Of a stretch of DNA of 64,000 nucleotides, positions 31,101 through 40,978 are shown piece by piece (the first letter of the stretch is position 1; the number at the start of each line of letters is the position of its first letter). A program made the position numbers and the translations under genes. The notes beneath the pieces were generated by a model that made no database searches, was not told the origin of the DNA, and saw only the letters and a program-made list of their open reading frames with translations. The stretch is taken from positions 1 to 64,000 of the forward strand of contig CP089451.1 of assembly GCA_026636295.1 (NCBI GenBank). Direction: 5' to 3'. Origin of the DNA: Medakamo hakoo. Taxonomy: Eukaryota; Chlorophyta; Trebouxiophyceae; Coccomyxaceae.

Positions 31101-32206
31101 CGACACGGCCAGCTCGTAGTCTTCCCGGGCAAACGCGCCGCCGCCCTCCAGCAGGGACGAGAGGGAGGCGTGCCAGGCCAGCCGTTCGCGGGCGACCGCG
31201 TCCTCGGTGGGCGGGCCGACGGTGGCGGGGGAGGGCGGGGACGGCGGCGCGGGCGGCGGCACGGGAGGAGGAGGAGGAGGAGGCGCAGCGAGTGTGGGCG
31301 CCGCGCCCGCCGCGACGACCGCGGCAAACGACTGGCGGCCGCCCGGGCCAGGCGCGGCGGCCGCGGCAGGCGTGGGCGGGCGCGGCGGGCGCGCCGCCCC
31401 ACTCCCGCTGCTGGTCCGCCCGCTCACCGCCCTCCTCCCCCCTCCCTCGGACGGCGCCAGGCTGGCGTCGCTGTCCGTGGTCGGCACGTCAAAGCCGACG
31501 ACGGGAGGGCGGGCGCGGGGCGGTTGCTGGGGCGGTGGCGGCGGCGGTGGGCCGGCCGCGCGCGGCGAGGTCGGCCGCGAGGTTGACGGTTGTGGGGGTG
31601 GCGCGGGTGCTGCAGCAGCGGGCGGTGCACCGCCTGCACCGCCGCCGCCTCCGCCGATGCCCAAGACTTGGAGCGTCGTGTCCAGTTCCTGTGTGTTGAT
31701 GGACGGAGATGATGGGGTGGAGAGGGAGGGTTGAGGTCGGGGGGAGGGACCGAGCTCGAGGGCGGGAGCGCGCGCACCACCCGCAGCCGACAGGGAAACT
31801 CACCTTGAACGCGCGGGCATCGCTCCTCATCCGCTGCCGTCCCTTGCGCGACGCCGCCCGCTCGAGCTTGTTGCCGGCCCGGGCGGCGCGGGCTGTGTGT
31901 TGTGTGTGTGTGTATGTCGGAGAGAGGGGGTGCGTGAGGTTTCGCATGCATTCGTTTTTGTCGGCTCCCTTCCACGAGTGTGTACTAAACCGTGATGAAA
32001 CCGCGCCCATCCACGACCTCACCTCCTCTCACAGAGCCGGCCATGCGAGCCGCACTAGCCGACCGTGGCACGGGCGAGCCAAACTGTTCGGCCAGCTGGG
32101 CGGCGCGGGCGGACGGGCCCGGTGCGGCGGCAGTGCCGCGGCGTGACGCGGCCGCCGCGTCGCGGCGCTCCGCGTCGGAGGAGCCGTCGCTGGAGTAGCC
32201 GTTCAT
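26955..32206 (-). CDS. Giant Raf-like (TKL family) protein kinase
   Basis: Exons 32206-32023, 31892-31804, 31688-27700 and 27576-26955 (phases 1, 0, 2) give 1,627 residues. The N-terminal exons encode MNGYSSDGSSDAERRD and a basic helix (NKLERAASRKGRQRMR). About 1,080 residues of Ala/Pro/Gly-rich, partly helical sequence follow. The kinase (about 1180-1610) has IGSGSFGTV, AVKII (ATP lysine), NIVRFLGACY, MELCRLGSLF, HRDLTSYNVL (split by the last intron), SPEWSAPERL, DVYSFGVVLYEL and CWRGDPAARPTM. These place it with plant and algal Raf-like MAPKKKs. The metal-binding DFG is DFN here (VADFNLSR). All other catalytic residues are present, so activity is likely but not certain. Confidence 0.9.
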
Positions 32207-32394
32207 GACGTGCTGGCGTGGAGGGCGTCACGCCGGCGGGCCGCGGCGGGCCGCGGGGGGAGGGGGGGAATGATGGAATGAACACCTCTTCTCTCTCCCT
32301 CTCCTGCCGCACGTCACATAAAAAAACCCACGCGCTCCCATCCCATTGCCATTCCATGCCTCCCACCCACACCCACACACACACAAAGCACACA

Positions 32395-33392
32395 TCACAA
32401 CCCTTCCGCCACCAGCGTCTGGCCGCCCTCCCAAACCTCGCCCACGCCCAGCCCCGTCACCCCACCCCCTCCCCTCACCGCCGCCGGCTCCACGCACACC
32501 ATGTGCTGGTACTCTTCATCCCCAAAGTCGGCCAGCGCGGCCGCCTTTTCAATCCACGGGTTCCAGACGACGGCGTCCACCAGCCCGTCGGTTTGGATGC
32601 GGACCTGCCGCTTGGCCGTGCCGTCCACGACGGCCAAGGGCCCGGGCGGAGAGAAGTAAATGCGGTCAACCTCCCGCTCAAAGCCCAGCGACGCACCCTC
32701 GTCCACCTTTTCCGCCCGCCCCTCCGTCGAGTCTAAATACCGGCCGCCCGGACCCAGCCCCCTCACAGCCGCCGTCGCGATGTTGGTCACACGGAAATAG
32801 GTGTGCAGGGCGGCAGTGAAGTCCAGCGGCGCAGGCGCGGTCGCCGGGTTGGTCACGCGCAGGCGCTGGACAAGGGCGCCGTCGGGCGCCCGCACCTCCA
32901 CGACGACGCGCAGCTGGAACGGGTGCGGGTACGCCCCGCTGCCCGGGTGGTCCAGCAGCAGCGTCACCTTGGACGCCGAGTTGTCCGGCGCCCCCTCGTC
33001 CACGACGAACGCGCTGTTCCGGGCGAAGCCGTGCTGCGTTTGCATCACGCCCATGTCTGAAAACTGCGGGAAGCAGACGGGCACGCCGCCGCGCAAGGCT
33101 TTGGGCGGCGCGAAAATGGCCTTGTCCGACATGAAGAGGAGCTCCTCGCCTGTTAGGGACGTCCAGGACGCGACGTGTGCGCCGTGGAGGTAGACGGTGG
33201 CGGTGGCGGACTGTGTGGGGTTGATGAGGAGGGGTGGTGGTGGTGGTGGTGGGGGTGGTTGAGGCAGCGCCGCAGGCCCGCAGCCTCTAGGCGCGTGCGG
33301 GTTGCGGAAAAACGGCCGCACTGCCAACTGACCTGCGGTCCCTTCAGGACGATGCAGTCCATGTCGTTCTGGCCTTTAGTCACTGTCGCCAT
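32395..33392 (-). CDS. Glucose-6-phosphate 1-epimerase (D-hexose-6-phosphate mutarotase)
   Basis: Exons 33392-33333 and 33210-32395 (phase 0, donor GTCAGT) give 291 residues. The enzyme interconverts alpha and beta anomers of glucose-6-phosphate. Family motifs are visible in order: YLHGAHVASWTSLTGEELLFMS, GGVPVCFPQF, QHGFARNSAF with the catalytic histidine, ALHTYFRV, WNPWIEKA and ICVE-like MVCVEPAAV. No targeting peptide is evident, so the enzyme is probably cytosolic. It diverges from the nucleoporin gene across 289 bp. Confidence 0.93.
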
Positions 33393-33681
33393 GGTGGTGG
33401 TAGAGCCAGGGAAAGCGGCACCCTGCTGGCCGTGGTCGGTCGTGCAAGTAACGCTGTGCGCAAAGGGAAAGCCCAGAGTGGAGCGCGCGGGCGCGGGCCC
33501 CTGATGCCTCCCTCACTTTTCTGTTTCTTCTTTCCGCGCCGTCTCGCGGGCAGTGGGGGGAGTCCAGCCCTCTCCCTTGCCTCTCCGCGCATCGCCTGCG
33601 CAGACGCCCGCGGCAGGCGTCCCTACGATACATAGCCCGGCCGCGGCCTCACGGCTTTCCTGTGTCCTTCCGCCGTTTGCT

Positions 33682-36600
33682 ATGGACGGCAACAACCGCG
33701 AGCTCGCCGCCTACGTCGCGGCCGCGCTCTCCGGCTCGGCCGATCCAGCGGGGCTGAGAGGGCGGCTGGCCCGGGCCAAGCCTGCGTTTTTGGACCTCTT
33801 GCGAGTGCCGGTGAGTGGGCGGCGTCAAGACAAAAGGCCTCGCTCGCGCGCGCGCGACGGCGACGCATGCGTCTGCATTGCCCACAGCAGAGCGCGCGCC
33901 GCGCCCGCCCCGCGCCCGCCCCTCAACTGTCGCCCGCCCGCGCCCCTTTGCGTAGGGCAGAGCCACCACACCCATCGCGCAGCAAAAAAACTCACTCCAC
34001 GCACCCGCCCAACCCCCACCAACAGCCTCCCTCCCCAACCTCGCGCTCGGCCGTCGCGTCGCTCAACCCGCAGACCCCGCTCGGCCGCCTGCGCCTGGAC
34101 GCGGGCGATGCCGCCCAAGCCGTCCTCCTGTCGGACGAACTGCGCATGGACGAGATTGCGGCGGTGGTCTGCTTAGCCACCGCCCAGGACGAGCGCGGCG
34201 ACGCCAGCGCGGACGTGGCGGCCGGCATCTTTTTCGACGAGCGCGCGGGGCTGGTGGCCGCGCTGCACGCGCTGCTGGAGTGCGTGGCCGTCGGCGGGCC
34301 GGGCGCCTGCGCCGGCGAGGAAGGCGAGGAGGAGGCCTCACCCGCTGCCGCTGCCGCCGCGGCGGCTGCAACCGTGGCGGAGGCCTTCGTGGCCGACCTG
34401 CTGGCCGCGCCGCCGGCTGGAGACGGGGCCGGCGGCGCGCCTCCACCCACCCGGTCCGCCCTCATCGCCCGCCTGGCCGAACTGGTCCGGGACACGAGCC
34501 TGGAGCCGGCGGCGGCGGCGGCGGCGGCGCCTGCCCAGCCGCTCGGCCTGCCCGCGCCCGGCGGCAGCTTCCAGCAGCCGCACCAGGCTGCGCCGCACCA
34601 GCCCCCGCCCCTCCTCCCGCCGCGCCTGGCCACGATCGTCGACGAGCGCGGCGCCGAGGTCTCCCGCGCCGCCGTCGTGGGCGCCGAACGCGCGTCGCTG
34701 GCCGAGTGCTTGCTGTATGCTGTGCGCTTGCGCGCAGGCGCGGGCGGGGGCGTGCACCCGGCGGACGCGGCGTCTGTGGCGGACGCGGCGGACGCGCTGG
34801 CCTTGCGCGCGCGCCCGGGCGGGCCCGACGCCGGCTTTCCCGGCATCGGCACCGCGGCCACGCTCGTCGGCCTGGCGGCTGTGGCGTGCTTGGTCCCGCC
34901 TCCCCTGCCACCACCGGGCGAGGAAGGACCGGCCGGTGCAGGCGGCGACGCGGCCGACGCGGCGTCCCGGCGCGCCGCCGCCGACGCGGGCGCGGCTGCC
35001 CTGGTCGCTGACGCGTCGCTGGCCGCCCGCCTGGACGCCCCTCCCGCCGCCGCCTCCCCACAAGACGAGGGACCGCTCGTCCCGACCGCTCGGCTGGCCT
35101 GGGGCGCCCTCCTCTCGCTGCACGGCCCGCCGTCCGCCCGGGCGCGCGCCGACGCGGCGGTGCGCGGCGGGACGGGCGCGGGCGGCCTCGCCCGCCTGGC
35201 CGCGTACGGGCTGTCCCCGTCCGCGCTGGCTGACGCGAGCCCGCCCGCCCGCCGCGCCGCCGCGGCCGTCGGCCATGACCTTGTGAACGCGCTGTTAGAC
35301 TCGGACGCCGGCCGCGATGCCGTCGCCGACCTGGCGGCTCGTTCCGCGCTCGTCGCCGCCTCACCCGGCGGCGGGCTGGACCCGCCCGCGCCACCGGCCC
35401 ACCCGCCTCACGCGCACGCCGGCTTCAGCGGCTTTGGCGCGGCTCCGCCGCCGCCTCCACCCTGGGCCGCCCTCGCCCGCCCCGACGGCCTGGAAGACTT
35501 GCTCGACTGCTTGGCGGCTGCGCTGGCGGCAGCCCCAGAACTGTGGCTGGACGACCGCCTGCGCTCCGCCGCCGTGTCGGAGCTGCTGGAGTTTGCGGGC
35601 CGCCACCCGGTCCTGGCCGAAGCGCCCGCCGCGCTGGTCGCCTACTGCCGCGTCCTGGAAGCGCTGGCGTCCGGCTCCCCCGCCGGCGCCGCCGCCGTCC
35701 TCAACCAGCTGCGTTCGCCCGCTGCCAGTGGGAGGGCGGTCTCGTGGCGGGCGGGGTTGGGCGCCATGCGCGAGTATTGCGCGCGCTATGCTGGCCCAGC
35801 CGCGGCGGCCGCGGTCGCGGCCGCCGCCGCGGCCGCGTCCGCCCTGGACGGCACGGCTGCCGGCGCCCTCCCGCCCGGCCCTCCGCCGGAGCTGGCCGTC
35901 CCCGCTTCCGACGCGGCCGGCATGGCCGCCTACGCCCGCCTGGCCGCGGCCGTGCTGAAATCCGCGCCCCGTGGCGGCGGCGGCGGCGGTGGTGCGGGCG
36001 AAGACGGTGCGTCCAGCACCGCGGCCGCCTGGCGCGCGGCGCTCGAGTCGGAGGCGGGCGGCGCGCCCCTGGCCGAACTGGCCGTCCAGCTGATGTGCCA
36101 CCCGGTGCCGTCGACGGTCAAGGCTGCGTTGGACGCGCTGCTCGACGCCCTGGCCCGCGAACCGGGCGCGCCGCTCCCCCTCCTCGACCGCCTGGTCTCG
36201 GCCGTCGTCGTAGCGGGCGGGTCGGCGCCGCCGCCGCTGCCGGGCGGCGGCGGTCCCGCCCTGCTCCTGGGCGGGCCGGACGGCTGGGGCGGGCCTGGCG
36301 GCGGCGGCGGCGGCGGCTTCACCGGTCCCGCGGGCTACCCGGGCGGCCCGCGCTACGACGCCGCCTACCAGCTGGCCGAAGTCGAGGCCCGATCGGAAGA
36401 TTACTCTGAAACGCTCGCGCTCGTCAGCCTGCTGACGACGCTCGCGCGCGGCGTCCACGCCGCCCCGCCGCTCGGCCCGCCGGGCGGCCCGCCCGGCGGG
36501 GGCGCGCCGTACGCCCACCTGGCCGCCCACGTCCGGCGCGAGGTCCTGGGCCGGGCGCTCGCCCGCCCGGCCCGCGCCGCCGCCCAGCGGTGGGCGCTCG

Positions 36601-39127
36601 CCGCGGCCGGCCTGGAAAACGTGGGCGCCTGGCTGGGCGGCGCGGCCGCCCTGGCCCGCCGGTCCGGCGGCGGCCTGCCCGCCCCGCTCGACGCGTCCCG
36701 CACCAGCCTGGCCGGCGCGGGCGGCTCCGCCAGCGCCGCGACCACGCCCGCCCTGGACGCCATGCTGGACTTGCTGGGCGAGGGCGACGCCGCCACCGCC
36801 GTCCTGGGCGTGCTGCTCCCGGGGGCCGACGCGCTCGCGGCCGAGCCTGGCGCGGGCGGCGCGCGCGCCGCGCGCGAGGCCGCGACGCTGGCGGCGCTGC
36901 GCGTCCTGCGGCTGGGCCTGACACTGGACGGGCCCACCCTCGCGTCCCTGCGCGCCGCCGGCGCAAAGGGCGGGTACGAACCCTTGGACGCCCTCGTCCG
37001 CCGGGACGTGCGCCGGCTGGGCGCGCTCCTCGACTTCACGCGCTACGCGCCGCGCCCGGCCATCCAGGCCGAGGCCCTGCGCCTGGCCCGCCTCCTCGCC
37101 CCACGCCTGCCGTCTGCTGTGGCTGCGCTCCTCCAACCTCCAGGCCCGGGCATCGCCCCGCCCGCGGCGCGCGTCCGGGATGGCGTGGCGGCCTGCCTAT
37201 CGGCGGGTCTGTTTGGCGGCGGTGGTGGCAGCGGCGCGGCGGCCGTGGAAGCCGACGCCGACGCGGCGGCCTGGGGCGGCGAGGATGAGGAGGAGGGGGA
37301 CGGCGCCCCGCCCCCGGACCCGCGCGCCGCCCTGGCCCTGGACTTGTTGGCGTCCGGCGCGGCGTCGCCCGCGCCCTCGCTGTCCCACCTGCTCATTGGG
37401 TATGACGCCGCGCGCGGCCCAGCCGGCGTGGCGGCGTCGACCCTGGACGCCCGCTTCGGCGGCGCGGCGGCCGCGCCGCTGCTCCGCGCTGCTGCGGCCG
37501 CCCTGCACCTCGCGGCCGTCAACCCCGCCGCCTCCGCCGCCGTCTTGGACGTGTGGCTCGCCCTGGCCTGGCACCCGGCCGCGGGCGGGCCCGCGCGCGC
37601 CGCGCTGCGCTCGGTGCGCGCCGTCCCCGCGGGCCTGGCCACCATCGCGGACGCCCGCCTGGAGTTGGCGGGCGCGGAACCGTCGGACGCGGCGTCCATT
37701 GCCGCGACGGCGTCCCGGCTGCTGCGCCTGGCGGCGGAAGAGCTGTTGCGGGCGGGGAGCGGCGGCGGCGGCGACGATGGGGCCGGGCCGGCGGACCTCG
37801 CCGCGGCGTTGCTCGGCCCGGCCGCCGGCGGCGAGCCGGCCGCCCTGGCCCTGCTGTCCCTGGCGGCAGGCCCTCCCGGCGGTGGCCCCGCGCCGCCGTT
37901 CCGTGCGGGCCCCGGACCCGACGGCTCGCCGCCCCTGCCGGCGGACGTCCGGGCCGCGGCCGCGTACCTCGGCCTGGACGCCCTCCTCTCTGGCGCGGAG
38001 GCCGCCGGCGGGGGCGCCGCGGCGGGGGCGGGTGCGCCCGCCCCACCCCCTCCCACCACCCGCTTCCTGTTGGTGGGCGGCGCGGGCGGGGCCGACGCCG
38101 GCTTGGCCGTGTACGACGTCCCCGCCTTGGCGGCGGAACTGCGGGCGCGGCTGACCGACGCAGAAGACGCGGCGCGGCGGGCGAGGGTCGCTGGAGGCGC
38201 TGGGTCCGCGCCTGCGTCCGCCCTGACGCCACCAGCACCCGCCGCCGCGCGTGCAGCATGCCGTGCCGCCCTGGCATACGCGACGGAGTGCAACGGTGCG
38301 GCCGAAGCCGCGGCCGCGCGCGGTGAAGTCGCGTCCGCCTGGGCGGCGACGCTCACACTGCTGTTCACCAAAAGGTTTGCGGCCGCGGCGGGCGCGCTGG
38401 CCGCGAGCGCGGGCAGCGGAGAGGCCGACCCGTCGGGAGCGGCGTCACCAACCCCACCGCCACCGGAAGCCGTGGACGCGGCGGCGGCTGCTGCGCTGGA
38501 CTTGGCTCGTGGCGCGCTGCGCCTGGCGGGCGCGGCCCTGCCAGCAGACCCGGCCGGCGTCGCGCGCCCGCTCCTCCGTGCCGCCCGCGCCCTGGTCTCC
38601 CGCGCCCGGGAAGCGGCTGGCCGGGCCCTGGGCGCACCCGGCGACCCGCCAGCCGCGGCCCGTGCCCCGGCCACCGTTCACGGCCTAGTCTGCGACGCGT
38701 TGGCTGCGCTGCCGCCTGCGCGCGCGTCTGCCGCCGCGCGTGCCGACCTGCACGGCGTGCTGCTTGACGCGCTGCGCCTGGCCGCCCCACGCCGCGCCGC
38801 GTCCGCCCCACCCTCTGTCGCGGACGCGCTCACCGCCGCCGCACCCGGTGGTCCCGCCGCCCGGGACGCGGCGGACGACGCGCAAGCCGAACTGGATGCG
38901 GGCGTCGCGACCGCGTTGCTCGCCGCGGCGGGCGCGCAACCCTCCAGCACCGGCCAGGCCGCGGCCGGGCTCATCGAACGCGCCGCCGCTGACGCCCTGG
39001 AAGCGGGAGCCGCCGCCGCCCCCGCCCGCCTGACTGCACTGGCCTTGCTGTCCGAGCTGGCGGCGGGCGGTGGAGGCGGGGCCGGCGGCGCGGGCGGCGC
39101 GCCGGACGAGGTCGGCGACCTCTTCCA

Positions 39128-39162
<35 letters not shown>

Positions 39163-40877
39163 GCCGCCCTGCGCTGGGCGGCCCCGCCGCCACGGCGGCC
39201 GCCGCCCGCGCCCAGCTGGCGGGCGCCGTCCGTGCCAGTGGACTCCCCGCCCGCCTGGCGGGCGAGCTCGCGGCCGCGCCGCCCGACGCGCTGCTGCCGA
39301 AGCTCGGAGCCGGCGCCGCTGGTGGGGCGCCCTCTCCTGCCGTGACCGTCTTAGAGCTGGAAGCGATTTTAGCGCTGCTGCTGCGCGCCGCCCGGGCGCC
39401 CGGCAACGGTGGCGGCGGCGGCCCCGCCGCGGCGGTCGCGGAACTGGCGGCCCTGGCTTCTTGCGCGGCGCTGGACGCCGAACCTGAAGACCCGGCCGCG
39501 TCCGCGGCCGCCGGCCTGAGCGGTGGCCGCCCGGGCACGGCGCGCGGGGCCCTGGCCCGCGTCCTCCCACCCGCCCTGCGCCTGGCCATCGCCCGCCTGG
39601 CGGACGCGGCTGGTGGTGTGGCGCCGCCCGCCCCCTCCGCCCTGCCACCTCCGGCCGCCGGCGGCGGCGCGGGCCCGGCCGACGTGCTGGCCGCCGGCGC
39701 CGCGTTCGCGTCGTCCCACCGCCGGGCGCTCGTCCGCGTCCTACTGGAAGCAGCGGCCGCCGGGTCTGGTGGGGGCGGCGGCGACCCGTCGGTCGACGGC
39801 AGCGCCGCGCCGCCCGGCTGGGAGCCCGGCGTGCCGGAACTGGAACAGGCGTCGCTCGCGCTCCGCCTCCTGTCCCGCCTGGACCGCAGCGGGCTGTCCG
39901 TCCTGGGACCCGCCGGCCCGGAACTGCGCGACGCGGCGCTGCGGTGCGCCGCCCGCTGGTTCCGGGTCGATGCCGTCGCGGACGCGCCGCCCGCTGCCCG
40001 GCGCCTTGCCGCTGCGCGTGCTGCGGGCGGGTCGCCCGCGGGCCAGGCCGCGGCCGCGGGCCTGGCCTCGCCCGCCGACCTGGCCGCCCTGACCGTCGCC
40101 GTCCGCCGCCTGCGCCTGGCGGCGGCCGCGTACGTGCTGGGCCTGGTCGCACCCGCGGGCGCGACGACCGCGACGGCGGTGGCCGACGGCGCGTCCGAAG
40201 CCGCACACGCGTCGGCTCCCGGCCCCGCAGCCCTGTCCCTGGCCGCGGGCCCGCCCGCGGCCGCGCCCGGCGGCGCGCCCGGCGGCGGCCGCCTCACCCT
40301 GGCCTCCGTCAAGGACGCCCTGTTCCAGGCGACGGAGGACTTGTACGGAGCGCTGGACGCCCGGCGCCGGTCCCTGGGCGCGCTGGCCACGGCCGCTGCC
40401 GCCGCGGTGGGCGGCGGGGGCGGCGGTGAGGGCGACGGCGCCGGAGGCGGCTCGCTCGCGCTCGTCGTCCGGGCCGACGCGGCCGCGCCGCCGCCGCCCC
40501 TCCCGCCCGTGGCCGCCCGCGCCGCTGCTTTGGCCGGCGCGTCCGCGGCTGACGCGGCCTCCCGCGACCTGCTGCGCCTGGCTGAAACGTGCCTGGGCAT
40601 CCTGTACTGGGGCCTGGCGCCGGGCAGGGCGCGCGCGGCCGCGGGCGGGGACGGCGCGGTCGCGGGCCTCGCGCGCCTGGCCGCGCCCGCGCTCGACCAC
40701 TTGGCCCGCCTGGCCGACGGTGGGGGCGCCCTGGGCGCGAATGGTGCAGGACCCGCCGCGACGCCGCTGCCAGACAGCCCCGCGCGTGCAGCGGCTTTGG
40801 GAGCGCTCGTGCGGAGAGTGGAATCCGTGCTGGCGCCGGGCGGTGGCGGCAGCGTGGTGAGCGCGGCTGCTGCGTGA
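33682..40877 (+). CDS. NUP205: NUP205/NUP192-like inner-ring nucleoporin
   Basis: Exons 33682-33810 and 34074-40877 (phase 0, donor GTGAGT) give about 2,310 residues, close to the usual size of Nup205. The family would make the large alpha-solenoid of the nuclear-pore inner ring. The best match is the N-terminal block QAVLLSDELRMDEIAAVVCLATAQ and IFFDERAGLVAALHALLE, which corresponds to the conserved start of Nup205 solenoids. Elsewhere the protein is helical but extremely alanine-rich, with glycine runs between helices, and similarity is hard to see by eye. LATIADARLELAG and SLLTTLARGVHAAPPLG-like blocks are spread along it. Long open frames on the other strand are shadows. The family call is likely rather than certain. 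Confidence 0.75.
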
Positions 40878-40978
40878 AAAAATGGAATGCAAGGGGAGAG
40901 TGGAAGGGGGGGGGGGGGGGGGAGAAGGAGTGTTTCATCACGGAAACCACGCTTTGTTTGCACACACTCCTACAGGCG

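Noticed and set aside
38678-40963. 761-codon antisense frame inside the NUP205-like gene
   Set aside because: Ser/Ala/Arg-rich, no motif, fully within a sense gene; explained by base composition.
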